DNA of 64,000 bases from Auanema rhodensis (GCA_964057225.1 OZ059900.1:18739638-18803637), one strand, 5' to 3'; shown: positions 12,653 through 28,500, counted from the first letter of the stretch. Numbers and translations: made by a program. Notes: a model not told the origin generated them from the sequence alone.

Positions 12653-15600
12653 CAAAAAAACAGGGGTTAGAAAATTAAGGAAATTAGCATATTCTGAGGG
12701 CACGCCCCTTATGGCTAATATTGATTAAATCGATTTTTGTTCATATGAGTCGTCAAATGCAACGAATTTCAGCGTGTTACATACTAAAATGAAGCATTTT
12801 ACATGCTGAACACTAGAAAAATACAAAAACACAGTATTTCCCATGAGAAATATTTTATTATGCTGGAAAACCAGTTTTTGGAAATTTCGCTGTAACCAAG
12901 GTTTTGACTTACGATTTCATGTGTTCAAACTCATGCAATGTCAATGAAACCTAGCTCAAAATTGTTCGTACAACGTCTAGTTCCACTTTCACGACAAAAA
13001 AACAGGGGTTAGAAAATTAAGGAAATTAGCATATTCTGAGGGCACGCCCCTTATGGCTAATATTGATTAAATCGATTTTTGTTCATATGAGTCGTCAAAT
13101 GCAACGAATTTCAGCGTGTTACATACTAAAATGAAGCATTTTACATGCTGAACACTAGAAAAATACAAAAACACAGTATTTCCCATGAGAAATATTTTAT
13201 TATGCTGGAAAACCAGTTTTTGGAAATTTCGCTGTAAACAAGGTTTTGACTTACGATTTCATGTGTTCAAACTCATGCAATGTCAATGAAACCTAGCTCA
13301 AAATTGTTCGTACAACGTCTAGTTCCACTTTCACGACAAAAAAACAGGGGTTAGAAAATTAAGGAAATTAGCATATTCTGAGGGCACGCCCCTTATGGCT
13401 AATATTGATTAAATCGATTTTTGTTCATATGAGTCGTCAAATGCAACGAATTTCAGCGTGTTACATACTTAAATGAAGCATTTTACATGCTGAACACTAG
13501 AAAAATACAAAAACACAGTATTTCCCATGAGAAATATTTTATTATGCTGGAAAACCAGTTTTTGGAAATTTCGCTGTAAACAAGGTTTTGACTTACGATT
13601 TCATGTGTTCAAACTCATGCAATGTCAATGAAACCTAGCTCAAAATTGTTCGTACAACGTCTAGTTCCACTTTCACGACAAAAAAACAGGGGTTAGAAAA
13701 TTAAGGAAATTAGCATATTCTGAGGGCACGCCCCTTATGGCTAATATTGATTAAATCGATTTTTGTTCATATGAGTCGTCAAATGCAACGAATTTCAGCG
13801 TGTTACATACTTAAATGAAGCATTTTACATGCTGAACACTAGAAAAATACAAAAACACAGTATTTCCCATGAGAAATATTTTATTATGCTGGAAAACCAG
13901 TTTTTGGAAATTTCGCTGTAACCAAGGTTTTGACTTACGATTTCATGTGTTCAAACTCATGCAATGTCAATGAAACCTAGCTCAAAATTGTTCGTACAAC
14001 GTCTAGTTCCACTTTCACGACAAAAAAACAGGGGTTAGAAAATTAAGGAAATTAGCATATTCTGAGGGCACGCCCCTTATGGCTAATATTGATTAAATCG
14101 ATTTTTGTTCATATGAGTCGTCAAATGCAACGAATTTCAGCGTGTTACATACTAAAATGAAGCATTTTACATGCTGAACACTAGAAAAATACAAAAACAC
14201 AGTATTTCCCATGAGAAATATTTTATTATGCTGGAAAACCAGTTTTTGGAAATTTCGCTGTAAACAAGGTTTTGACTTACGATTTCATGTGTTCAAACTC
14301 ATGCAATGTCAATGAAACCTAGCTCAAAATTGTTCGTACAACGTCTAGTTCCACTTTCACGACAAAAAAACAGGGGTTAGAAAATTAAGGAAATTAGCAT
14401 ATTCTGAGGGCACGCCCCTTATGGCTAATATTGATTAAATCGATTTTTGTTCATATGAGTCGTCAAATGCAACGAATTTCAGCGTGTTACATACTTAAAT
14501 GAAGCATTTTACATGCTGAACACTAGAAAAATACAAAAACACAGTATTTCCCATGAGAAATATTTTATTATGCTGGAAAACCAGTTTTTGGAAATTTCGC
14601 TGTAAACAAGGTTTTGACTTACGATTTCATGTGTTCAAACTCATGCAATGTCAATGAAACCTAGCTCAAAATTGTTCGTACAACGTCTAGTTCCACTTTC
14701 ACGACAAAAAAACAGGGGTTAGAAAATTAAGGAAATTAGCATATTCTGAGGGCACGCCCCTTATGGCTAATATTGATTAAATCGATTTTTGTTCATATGA
14801 GTCGTCAAATGCAACGAATTTCAGCGTGTTACATACTAAAATGAAGCATTTTACATGCTGAACACTAGAAAAATACAAAAACACAGTATTTCCCATGAGA
14901 AATATTTTATTATGCTGGAAAACCAGTTTTTGGAAATTTCGCTGTAACCAAGGTTTTGACTTACGATTTCATGTGTTCAAACTCATGCAATGTCAATGAA
15001 ACCTAGCTCAAAATTGTTCGTACAACGTCTAGTTCCACTTTCACGACAAAAAAACAGGGGTTAGAAAATTAAGGAAATTAGCATATTCTGAGGGCACGCC
15101 CCTTATGGCTAATATTGATTAAATCGATTTTTGTTCATATGAGTCGTCAAATGCAACGAATTTCAGCGTGTTACATACTAAAATGAAGCATTTTACATGC
15201 TGAACACTAGAAAAATACAAAAACACAGTATTTCCCATGAGAAATATTTTATTATGCTGGAAAACCAGTTTTTGGAAATTTCGCTGTAAACAAGGTTTTG
15301 ACTTACGATTTCATGTGTTCAAACTCATGCAATGTCAATGAAACCTAGCTCAAAATTGTTCGTACAACGTCTAGTTCCACTTTCACGACAAAAAAACAGG
15401 GGTTAGAAAATTAAGGAAATTAGCATATTCTGAGGGCACGCCCCTTATGGCTAATATTGATTAAATCGATTTTTGTTCATATGAGTCGTCAAATGCAACG
15501 AATTTCAGCGTGTTACATACTTAAATGAAGCATTTTACATGCTGAACACTAGAAAAATACAAAAACACAGTATTTCCCATGAGAAATATTTTATTATGCT

Positions 15601-18600
15601 GGAAAACCAGTTTTTGGAAATTTCGCTGTAAACAAGGTTTTGACTTACGATTTCATGTGTTCAAACTCATGCAATGTCAATGAAACCTAGCTCAAAATTG
15701 TTCGTACAACGTTTAGTTCCACTTTCACGACAAAAAAACAGGGGTTAGAAAATTAAGGAAATTAGCATATTCTGAGGGCACGCCCCTTATGGCTAATATT
15801 GATTAAATCGATTTTTGTTCATATGAGTCGTCAAATGCAACGAATTTCAGCGTGTTACATACTTAAATGAAGCATTTTACATGCTGAACACTAGAAAAAT
15901 ACAAAAACACAGTATTTCCCATGAGAAATATTTTATTATGCTGGAAAACCAGTTTTTGGAAATTTCGCTGTAACCAAGGTTTTGACTTACGATTTCATGT
16001 GTTCAAACTCATGCAATGTCAATGAAACCTAGCTCAAAATTGTTCGTACAACGTCTAGTTCCACTTTCACGACAAAAAAACAGGGGTTAGAAAATTAAGG
16101 AAATTAGCATATTCTGAGGGCACGCCCCTTATGGCTAATATTGATTAAATCGATTTTTGTTCATATGAGTCGTCAAATGCAACGAATTTCAGCGTGTTAC
16201 ATACTAAAATGAAGCATTTTACATGCTGAACACTAGAAAAATACAAAAACACAGTATTTCCCATGAGAAATATTTTATTATGCTGGAAAACCAGTTTTTG
16301 GAAATTTCGCTGTAAACAAGGTTTTGACTTACGATTTCATGTGTTCAAACTCATGCAATGTCAATGAAACCTAGCTCAAAATTGTTCGTACAACGTCTAG
16401 TTCCACTTTCACGACAAAAAAACAGGGGTTAGAAAATTAAGGAAATTAGCATATTCTGAGGGCACGCCCCTTATGGCTAATATTGATTAAATCGATTTTT
16501 GTTCATATGAGTCGTCAAATGCAACGAATTTCAGCGTGTTACATACTTAAATGAAGCATTTTACATGCTGAACACTAGAAAAATACAAAAACACAGTATT
16601 TCCCATGAGAAATATTTTATTATGCTGGAAAACCAGTTTTTGGAAATTTCGCTGTAAACAAGGTTTTGACTTACGATTTCATGTGTTCAAACTCATGCAT
16701 TGTCAATGAAACCTAGCTCAAAATTGTTCGTACAACGTCTAGTTCCACTTTCACGACAAAAAAACAGGGGTTAGAAAATTAAGGAAATTAGCATATTCTG
16801 AGGGCACGCCCCTTATGGCTAATATTGATTAAATCGATTTTTGTTCATATGAGTCGTCAAATGCAACGAATTTCAGCGTGTTACATACTTAAATGAAGCA
16901 TTTTACATGCTGAACACTAGAAAAATACAAAAACACAGTATTTCCCATGAGAAATATTTTATTATGCTGGAAAACCAGTTTTTGGAAATTTCGCTGTAAC
17001 CAAGGTTTTGACTTACGATTTCATGTGTTCAAACTCATGCAATGTCAATGAAACCTAGCTCAAAATTGTTCGTACAACGTCTAGTTCCACTTTCACGACA
17101 AAAAAACAGGGGTTAGAAAATTAAGGAAATTAGCATATTCTGAGGGCACGCCCCTTATGGCTAATATTGATTAAATCGATTTTTGTTCATATGAGTCGTC
17201 AAATGCAACGAATTTCAGCGTGTTACATACTAAAATGAAGCATTTTACATGCTGAACACTAGAAAAATACAAAAACACAGTATTTCCCATGAGAAATATT
17301 TTATTATGCTGGAAAACCAGTTTTTGGAAATTTCGCTGTAAACAAGGTTTTGACTTACGATTTCATGTGTTCAAACTCATGCAATGTCAATGAAACCTAG
17401 CTCAAAATTGTTCGTACAACGTCTAGTTCCACTTTCACGACAAAAAAACAGGGGTTAGAAAATTAAGGAAATTAGCATATTCTGAGGGCACGCCCCTTAT
17501 GGCTAATATTGATTAAATCGATTTTTGTTCATATGAGTCGTCAAATGCAACGAATTTCAGCGTGTTACATACTAAAATGAAGCATTTTACATGCTGAACA
17601 CTAGAAAAATACAAAAACACAGTATTTCCCATGAGAAATATTTTATTATGCTGGAAAACCAGTTTTTGGAAATTTCGCTGTAAACAAGGTTTTGACTTAC
17701 GATTTCATGTGTTCAAACTCATGCAATGTCAATGAAACCTAGCTCAAAATTGTTCGTACAACGTCTAGTTCCACTTTCACGACAAAAAAACAGGGGTTAG
17801 AAAATTAAGGAAATTAGCATATTCTGAGGGCACGCCCCTTATGGCTAATATTGATTAAATCGATTTTTGTTCATATGAGTCGTCAAACGCAACGAATTTC
17901 AGCGTGTTACATACTAAAATGAAGCATTTTACATGCTGAACACTAGAAAAATACAAAAACACAGTATTTCCCATGAGAAATATTTTATTATGCTGGAAAA
18001 CCAGTTTTTGGAAATTTCGCTGTAACCAAGGTTTTGACTTACGATTTCATGTGTTCAAACTCATGCAATGTCAATGAAACCTAGCTCAAAATTGTTCGTA
18101 CAACGTCTAGTTCCACTTTCACGACAAAAAAACAGGGGTTAGAAAATTAAGGAAATTAGCATATTCTGAGGGCACGCCCCTTATGGCTAATATTGATTAA
18201 ATCGATTTTTGTTCATATGAGTCGTCAAATGCAACGAATTTCAGCGTGTTACATACTAAAATGAAGCATTTTACATGCTGAACACTAGAAAAATACAAAA
18301 ACACAGTATTTCCCATGAGAAATATTTTATTATGCTGGAAAACCAGTTTTTGGAAATTTCGCTGTAAACAAGGTTTTGACTTACGATTTCATGTGTTCAA
18401 ACTCATGCAATGTCAATGAAACCTAGCTCAAAATTGTTCGTACAACGTCTAGTTCCACTTTCACGACAAAAAAACAGGGGTTAGAAAATTAAGGAAATTA
18501 GCATATTCTGAGGGCACGCCCCTTATGGCTAATATTGATTAAATCGATTTTTGTTCATATGAGTCGTCAAATGCAACGAATTTCAGCGTGTTACATACTT

Positions 18601-20176
18601 AAATGAAGCATTTTACATGCTGAACACTAGAAAAATACAAAAACACAGTATTTCCCATGAGAAATATTTTATTATGCTGGAAAACCAGTTTTTGGAAATT
18701 TCGCTGTAAACAAGGTTTTGACTTACGATTTCATGTGTTCAAACTCATGCAATGTCAATGAAACCTAGCTCAAAATTGTTCGTACAACGTCTAGTTCCAC
18801 TTTCACGACAAAAAAACAGGGGTTAGAAAATTAAGGAAATTAGCATATTCTGAGGGCACGCCCCTTATGGCTAATATTGATTAAATCGATTTTTGTTCAT
18901 ATGAGTCGTCAAATGCAACGAATTTCAGCGTGTTACATACTTAAATGAAGCATTTTACATGCTGAACACTAGAAAAATACAAAAACACAGTATTTCCCAT
19001 GAGAAATATTTTATTATGCTGGAAAACCAGTTTTTGGAAATTTCGCTGTAACCAAGGTTTTGACTTACGATTTCATGTGTTCAAACTCATGCAATGTCAA
19101 TGAAACCTAGCTCAAAATTGTTCGTACAACGTCTAGTTCCACTTTCACGACAAAAAAACAGGGGTTAGAAAATTAAGGAAATTAGCATATTCTGAGGGCA
19201 CGCCCCTTATGGCTAATATTGATTAAATCGATTTTTGTTCATATGAGTCGTCAAATGCAACGAATTTCAGCGTGTTACATACTAAAATGAAGCATTTTAC
19301 ATGCTGAACACTAGAAAAATACAAAAACACAGTATTTCCCATGAGAAATATTTTATTATGCTGGAAAACCAGTTTTTGGAAATTTCGCTGTAAACAAAGT
19401 TTTGACTTACGATTTCATGTGTTCAAACTCATGCAATGTCAATGAAACCTAGCTCAAAATTGTTCGTACAACGTCTAGTTCCACTTTCACGACAAAAAAA
19501 CAAGGGTTAGAAAATTAAGGAAATTAGCATATTCTGAGGGCACGCCCCTTATGGCTAATATTGATTAAATCGATTTTTGTTCATATGAGTCGTCAAATGC
19601 AACGAATTTCAGCGTGTTACATACTAAAATAAAGCATTTTACATGCTGAACACTAGAAAAATACAAAAACACAGTATTTCCCATGAGAAATATTTTATTA
19701 TGCTGGAAAACCAGTTTTTGGAAATTTCGCTGTAAACAAGGTTTTGACTTACGATTTCATGTGTTTAAACTCATGCAATGTCAATGAAACCTAGCTCAAA
19801 ATTGTTCGTACAACGTCTAGTTCCACTTTCACGACAAAAAAACAGGGGTTAGAAAATTAAGGAAATTAGCATATTCTGAGGGCACGCCCCTTATGGCTAA
19901 TATTGATTAAATCGATTTTTGTTCATATGAGTCGTCAAATGCAACGAATTTCAGCGTGTTACATACTAAAATAAAGCATTTTACATGCTGAACACTAGAA
20001 AAATACAAAAACACAGTATTTCCCATGAGAAATATTTTATTATGCTGGAAAACCAGTTTTTGGAAATTTCGCTGTAACCAAGGTTTTGACTTACGATTTC
20101 ATGTGTTCAAACTCATGCAATGTCAATGAAACCTAGCTCAAAATTGTTCGTACAACGTCTAGTTCCACTTTCACGA
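12653..20176 (+). repeat. Trimer higher-order repeat (1026 bp), 22 monomers
   Basis: The GTAACCAAGG variant (against GTAAACAAGG) appears in exactly every third monomer, at 12896, 13922, 14948, 15974, 17000, 18026, 19052 and 20078, giving seven consecutive intervals of 1026 bp. A second marker, ACTTAAATG, sits mostly in the carrier monomer and the one before it, but is missing from some cycles. The trimer therefore has sub-variants, with hints of a 2052 bp hexamer between about 13.47 and 16.55 kb. The block contains no length-changed monomer as far as I can read. Confidence 0.85.
18711..19972 (+). repeat. Distal copy of the 25-monomer-spaced duplication
   Basis: This is the partner of 10161-11422 at an offset of 8550 bp, carrying the same five ordered markers (about 19049, 19397, 19502, 19629 and 19765). 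It lies at the right end of the trimer HOR block, so the duplicated segment brackets most of that block. The two copies may be the ends of a larger duplicated or transposed segment, or remnants of an older longer higher-order unit; the sequence does not decide. Confidence 0.75.
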
Positions 20177-22569
20177 CAAAAAAACAGGGGTTAGAAAATT
20201 AAGGAAATTAGCATATTCTGAGGGCACGCCCCTTATGGCTAATATTGATTAAATCGATTTTTGTTCATATGAGTCGTCAAATGCAACGAATTTCAGCGTG
20301 TTACATACTAAAATGAAGCATTTTACATGCTGAACACTAGAAGAATACAAAAACACAGTATTTCCCATGAGAAATATTTTATTATGCTGGAAAACCAGTT
20401 TTTGGAAATTTCGCTGTAAACAAGGTTTTGACTTACGATTTCATGTGTTCAAACTCATGCAATGTCAATGAAACCTAGCTCAAAATTGTTCGTACAACGT
20501 CTAGTTCCACTTTCACGACAAAAAAACAGGGGTTAGAAAATTAAGGAAATTAGCATATTCTGAGGGCACGCCCCTTATGGCTAATATTGATTAAATCGAT
20601 TTTTGTTCATATGAGTCGTCAAATGCAACGAATTTCAGCGTGTTACATACTAAAATGAAGCATTTTACATGCTGAACACTAGAAGAATACAAAAACACAG
20701 TATTTCCCATGAGAAATATTTTATTATGCTGGAAAACCAGTTTTTGGAAATTTCGCTGTAAACAAGGTTTTGACTTACGATTTCATGTGTTCAAACTCAT
20801 GCAATGTCAATGAAACCTAGCTCAAAATTGTTCGTACAACGTCTAGTTCCACTTTCACGACAAAAAAACAGGGGTTAGAAAATTAAGGAAATTAGCATAT
20901 TCTGAGGGCACGCCCCTTATGGCTAATATTGATTAAATCGATTTTTGTTCATATGAGTCGTCAAATGCAACGAATTTCAGCGTGTTACATACTAAAATGA
21001 AGCATTTTACATGCTGAACACTAGAAGAATACAAAAACACAGTATTTCCCATGAGAAATATTTTATTATGCTGGAAAACCAGTTTTTGGAAATTTCGCTG
21101 TAAACAAGGTTTTGACTTACGATTTCATGTGTTCAAACTCATGCAATGTCAATGAAACCTAGCTCAAAATTGTTCGTACAACGTCTAGTTCCACTTTCAC
21201 GACAAAAAAACAGGGGTTAGAAAATTAAGGAAATTAGCATATTCTGAGGGCACGCCCCTTATGGCTAATATTGATTAAATCGATTTTTGTTCATATGAGT
21301 CGTCAAATGCAACGAATTTCAGCGTGTTACATACTAAAATGAAGCATTTTACATGCTGAACACTAGAAAAATACAAAAACACAGTATTTCCCATGAGAAA
21401 TATTTTATTATGCTTGAAAACCAGTTTTTGGAAATTTCGCTGTAAACAAGGTTTTGACTTACGATTTCATGTGTTCAAACTCATGCAATGTCAATGAAAC
21501 CTAGCTCAAAATTGTTCGTACAACGTCTAGTTCCACTTTCACGACAAAAAAACAGGGGTTAGAAAATTAAGGAAATTAGCATATTCTGAGGGCACGCCCC
21601 TTATGGCTAATATTGATTAAATCGATTTTTGTTCATATGAGTCGTCAAATGCAACGAATTTCAGCGTGTTACATACTAAAATGAAGCATTTTACATGCTG
21701 AACACTAGAAAAAAACAAAAACACAGTATTTCCCATGAGAAATATTTTATTATGCTGGAAAACCAGTTTTTGGAAATTTCGCTGTAAACAAGGTTTTGAC
21801 TTACGATTTCATGTGTTCAAACTCATGCAATGTCAATGAAACCTAGCTCAAAATTGTTCGTACAACGTCTAGTTCCACTTTCACGGCAAAAAAACAGGGG
21901 TTAGAAAATTAAGGAAATTAGCATATTCTGAGGGCACGCCCCTTATGGCTAATATTGATTAAATCGATTTTTGTTCATATGAGTCGTCAAATGCAACGAA
22001 TTTCAGCGTGTTACATACTAAAATGAAGCATTTTACATGCTGAACACTAGAAAAATACAAAAACACAGTATTTCCCATGAGAAATATTTTATTATGCTGG
22101 AAAACCAGTTTTTGGAAATTTCGCTGTAAACAAGGTTTTGACTTACGATTTCATGTGTTCAAACTCATGCAATGTCAATGAAACCTAGCTCAAAATTGTT
22201 CGTACAACGTCTAGTTCCACTTTCACGACAAAAAAACAAGGGTTAGAAAATTAAGGAAATTAGCATATTCTGAGGGCACGCCCCTTATGGCTAATATTGA
22301 TTAAATCGATTTTTGTTCATATGAGTCGTCAAATGCAACGAATTTCAGCGTGTTACATACTAAAATGAAGCATTTTACATGCTGAACACTAGAAAAATAC
22401 AAAAACACAGTATTTCCCATGAGAAATATTTTATTATGCTGGAAAACCAGTTTTTGGAAATTTCGCTGTAAACAAGGTTTTGACTTACGATTTCATGTGT
22501 TCAAACTCATGCAATGTCAATGAAACCTAGCTCAAAATTGTTCGTACAACGTCTAGTTCCACTTTCACG

Positions 22570-25500
22570 ACAAAAAAACAGGGGTTAGAAAATTAAGGAA
22601 ATTAGCATATTCTGAGGGCACGCCCCTTATGGCTGATATTGATTAAATCGATTTTTGTTAATATGAGTCGTCAAATGCAACGAATTTCAGCGTGTTACAT
22701 ACTAAAATGAAGCATTTTACATGCTGAACACTAGAAAAATACAAAAACACAGTATTTCCCATGAGAAATATTTTATTATGCTGGAAAACCAGTTTTTGGA
22801 AATTTCGCTGTAAACAAGGTTTTGACTTACGATTTCATGTGTTCAAACTCATGCAATGTCAATGAAACCTAGCTCAAAATTGTTCGTACAACGTCTAGTT
22901 TCACTTTCACGACAAAAAAACAGGGGTTAGAAAACTAAGGAAATTAGCATATTCTGAGGGCACGCCCCTTATGGCTAATATTGATTAAATCGATTTTTGT
23001 TCATATGAGTCGTCAAATGCAACGAATTTCAGCGTGTTACATACTAAAATGAAGCATTTTACATGCTGAACACTAGAAAAATACAAAAACACAGTATTTC
23101 CCATGAGAAATATTTTATTATGCTGGAAAACCAGTTTTTGGAAATTTCGCTGTAAACAAGGTTTTGACTTACGATTTCATGTGTTCAAACTCATGCAATG
23201 TCAATGAAACCTAGCTCAAAATTGTTCGTAAAACGTCTAGTTCCACTTTCACGACAAAAAAACAGGGGTTAGAAAACTAAGGAAATTAGCATATTCTGAG
23301 GGCACGCCCCTTATGGCTAATATTGATTAAATCGATTTTTGTTCATATGAGTCGTCAAATGCAACGAATTTCAGCGTGTTACATACTAAAATGAAGCATT
23401 TTACATGCTGAACACTAGAAAAATACAAAAACACAATATTTCCCATGAGAAATATTTTATTATGCTGGAAAACCAGTTTTTGGAAATTTCGCTGTAAACA
23501 AGGTTTTGACTTACGATTTCATGTGTTCAAACTCATGCAATGTCAATGAAACCTAGCTCAAAATTGTTCGTACAACGTCTAGTTCCACTTTCACGACAAA
23601 AAAACAGGGGTTAGAAAATTAAGGAAATTAGCATATTCTGAGGGTACGCCCCTTATGGCTAATATTGATTAAATCGATTTTTGTTCATATGAGTCGTCAA
23701 ATGCAACGAATTTCAGCGTGTTACATACTAAAATGAAGCATTTTACATGCTGAACACTAGAAAAATACAAAAACACAGTATTTCCCATGAGAAATATTTT
23801 ATTATGCTGGAAAACCAGTTTTTGGAAATTTCGCTGTAAACAAGGTTTTGACTTACGATTTCATGTGTTCAAACTCATGCAATGTCAATGAAACCTAGCT
23901 CAAAATTGTTCGTACAACGTCTAGTTTCACTTTCACGACAAAAAAACAGGGGTTAGAAAACTAAGGAAATTAGCATATTCTGAGGGCACGCCCCTTATGG
24001 CTAATATTGATTAAATCGATTTTTGTTCATATGAGTCGTCAAATGCAACGAATTTCAGCGTGTTACATACTAAAATGAAGCATTTTACATGCTGAACACT
24101 AGAAAAATACAAAAACACAGTATTTCCCATGAGAAATATTTTATTATGCTGGAAAACCAGTTTTTGGAAATTTCGCTGTAAACAAGGTTTTGACTTACGA
24201 TTTCATGTGTTCAAACTCATGCAATGTCAATGAAACCTAGCTCAAAATTGTTCGTACAACGTCTAGTTTCACTTTCACGACAAAAAAACAGGGGTTAGAA
24301 AACTAAGGAAATTAGCATATTCTGAGGGCACGCCCCTTATGGCTAATATTGATTAAATCGATTTTTGTTCATATGAGTCGTCAAATGCAACGAATTTCAG
24401 CGTGTTACATACTAAAATGAAGCATTTTACATGCTGAACACTAGAAAAATACAAAAACACAGTATTTCCCATGAGAAATATTTTATTATGCTGGAAAACC
24501 AGTTTTTGGAAATTTCGCTGTAAACAAGGTTTTGACTTACGATTTCATGTGTTCAAACTCATGCAATGTCAATGAAACCTAGCTCAAAATTGTTCGTACA
24601 ACGTCTAGTTCCACTTTCACGACAAAAAAACAGGGGTTAGAAAATTAAGGAAATTAGCATATTCTGAGGGCACGCCCCTTATGGCTAATATTGATTAAAT
24701 CGATTTTTGTTCATATGAGTCGTCAAATGCAACGAATTTCAGCGTGTTACATACTAAAATGAAGCATTTTACATGCTGAACACTAGAAAAATACAAAAAC
24801 ACAATATTTCCCATGAGAAATATTTTATTATGCTGGAAAACCAGTTTTTGGAAATTTCGCTGTAAACAAGGTTTTGACTTACGATTTCATGTGTTCAAAC
24901 TCATGCAATGTCAATGAAACCTAGCTCAAAATTGTTCGTACAACGTCTAGTTCCACTTTCACGACAAAAAAACAGGGGTTAGAAAATTAAGGAAATTAGC
25001 ATATTCTGAGGGTACGCCCCTTATGGCTAATATTGATTAAATCGATTTTTGTTCATATGAGTCGTCAAATGCAACGAATTTCAGCGTGTTACATACTAAA
25101 ATGAAGCATTTTACATGCTGAACACTAGAAAAATACAAAAACACAGTATTTCCCATGAGAAATATTTTATTATGCTGGAAAACCAGTTTTTGGAAATTTC
25201 GCTGTAAACAAGGTTTTGACTTACGATTTCATGTGTTCAAACTCATGCAATGTCAATGAAACCTAGCTCAAAATTGTTCGTACAACGTCTAGTTTCACTT
25301 TCACGACAAAAAAACAGGGGTTAGAAAACTAAGGAAATTAGCATATTCTGAGGGCACGCCCCTTATGGCTAATATTGATTAAATCGATTTTTGTTCATAT
25401 GAGTCGTCAAATGCAACGAATTTCAGCGTGTTACATACTAAAATGAAGCATTTTACATGCTGAACACTAGAAAAATACAAAAACACAGTATTTCCCATGA

Positions 25501-28500
25501 GAAATATTTTATTATGCTGGAAAACCAGTTTTTGGAAATTTCGCTGTAAACAAGGTTTTGACTTACGATTTCATGTGTTCAAACTCATGCAATGTCAATG
25601 AAACCTAGCTCAAAATTGTTCGTACAACGTCTAGTTCCACTTTCACGACAAAAAAACAGGGGTTAGAAAATTAAGGAAATTAGCATATTCTGAGGGCACT
25701 CCCCTTATGGCTAATATTGATTAAATCGATTTTTGTTCATATGAGTCGTCAAATGCAACGAATTTCGGCGTGTTACATACTAAAATGAAGCATTTTACAT
25801 GCTGAACACTAGAAAAATACAAAAACACAGTATTTCCCATGAGAAATATTTTATTATGCTGGAAAACCAGTTTTTGGAAATTTCGCTGTAAACAAGGTTT
25901 TGACTTACGATTTCATGTGTTCAAACTCATGCAATGTCAATGAAACCTAGCTCAAAATTGTTCGTACAACGTCTAGTTCCACTTTCACGACAAAAAAACA
26001 GGGGTTAGAAAATTAAGGAAATTAGCATATTCTGAGGGCACGCCCCTTATGGCTAATATTGATTAAATCGATTTTTGTTCATATGAGTCGTCAAATGCAA
26101 CGAATTTCAGCGTGTTACATACTAAAATGAAGCATTTTACATGCTGAACACTAGAAAAATACAAAAACACAGTATTTCCCATGAGAAATATTTTATTATG
26201 CTGGAAAACCAGTTTTTGGAAATTTCGCTGTAAACAAGGTTTTGACTTACGATTTCATGTGTTCAAACTCATGCAATGTCAATGAAACCTAGCTCAAAAT
26301 TGTTCGTACAACGTCTAGTTTCACTTTCACGACAAAAAAACAGGGGTTAGAAAACTAAGGAAATTAGCATATTCTGAGGGCACGCCCCTTATGGCTAATA
26401 TTGATTAAATCGATTTTTGTTCATATGAGTCGTCAAATGCAACGAATTTCAGCGTGTTACATACTAAAATGAAGCATTTTACATGCTGAACACTAGAAAA
26501 ATACAAAAACACAGTATTTCCCATGAGAAATATTTTATTATGCTGGAAAACCAGTTTTTGGAAATTTCGCTGTAAACAAGGTTTTGACTTACGATTTCAT
26601 GTGTTCAAACTCATGCAATGTCAATGAAACCTAGCTCAAAATTGTTCGTAAAACGTCTAGTTCCACTTTCACGACAAAAAAACAGGGGTTAGAAAACTAA
26701 GGAAATTAGCATATTCTGAGGGCACGCCCCTTATGGCTAATATTGATTAAATCGATTTTTGTTCATATGAGTCGTCAAATGCAACGAATTTCAGCGTGTT
26801 ACATACTAAAATGAAGCATTTTACATGCTGAACACTAGAAAAATACAAAAACACAATATTTCCCATGAGAAATATTTTATTATGCTGGAAAACCAGTTTT
26901 TGGAAATTTCGCTGTAAACAAGGTTTTGACTTACGATTTCATGTGTTCAAACTCATGCAATGTCAATGAAACCTAGCTCAAAATTGTTCGTACAACGTCT
27001 AGTTCCACTTTCACGACAAAAAAACAGGGGTTAGAAAATTAAGGAAATTAGCATATTCTGAGGGTACGCCCCTTATGGCTAATATTGATTAAATCGATTT
27101 TTGTTCATATGAGTCGTCAAATGCAACGAATTTCAGCGTGTTACATACTAAAATAAAGCATTTTACATGCTGAACACTAGAAAAATACAAAAACACAGTA
27201 TTTCCCATGAGAAATATTTTATTATGCTGGAAAACCAGTTTTTGGAAATTTCGCTGTAAACAAGGTTTTGACTTACGATTTCATGTGTTCAAACTCATGC
27301 AATGTCAATGAAACCTAGCTCAAAATTGTTCGTACAACGTCTAGTTTCACTTTCACGACAAAAAAACAGGGGTTAGAAAACTAAGGAAATTAGCATATTC
27401 TGAGGGCACGCCCCTTATGGCTAATATTGATTAAATCGATTTTTGTTCATATGAGTCGTCAAATGCAACGAATTTCAGCGTGTTACATACTAAAATGAAG
27501 CATTTTACATGCTGAACACTAGAAAAATACAAAAACACAGTATTTCCCATGAGAAATATTTTATTATGCTGGAAAACCAGTTTTTGGAAATTTCGCTGTA
27601 AACAAGGTTTTGACTTACGATTTCATGTGTTCAAACTCATGCAATGTCAATGAAACCTAGCTCAAAATTGTTCGTACAACGTCTAGTTCCACTTTCACGA
27701 CAAAAAAACAGGGGTTAGAAAATTAAGGAAATTAGCATATTCTGAGGGCACGCCCCTTATGGCTAATATTGATTAAATCGATTTTTGTTCATATGAGTCG
27801 TCAAATGCAACGAATTTCGGCGTGTTACATACTAAAATGAAGCATTTTACATGCTGAACACTAGAAAAATACAAAAACACAGTATTTCCCATGAGAAATA
27901 TTTTATTATGCTGGAAAACCAGTTTTTGGAAATTTCGCTGTAAACAAGGTTTTGACTTACGATTTCATGTGTTCAAACTCATGCAATGTCAATGAAACCT
28001 AGCTCAAAATTGTTCGTACAACGTCTAGTTCCACTTTCACGACAAAAAAACAGGGGTTAGAAAATTAAGGAAATTAGCATATTCTGAGGGCACGCCCCTT
28101 ATGGCTAATATTGATTAAATCGATTTTTGTTCATATGAGTCGTCAAATGCAACGAATTTCAGCGTGTTACATACTAAAATGAAGCATTTTACATGCTGAA
28201 CACTAGAAAAATACAAAAACACAATATTTCCCATGAGAAATATTTTATTATGCTGGAAAACCAGTTTTTGGAAATTTCGCTGTAAACAAGGTTTTGACTT
28301 ACGATTTCATGTGTTCAAACTCATGCAATGTCAATGAAACCTAGCTCAAAATTGTTCGTACAACGTCTAGTTCCACTTTCACGACAAAAAAACAGGGGTT
28401 AGAAAATTAAGGAAATTAGCATATTCTGAGGGTACGCCCCTTATGGCTAATATTGATTAAATCGATTTTTGTTCATATGAGTCGTCAAATGCAACGAATT

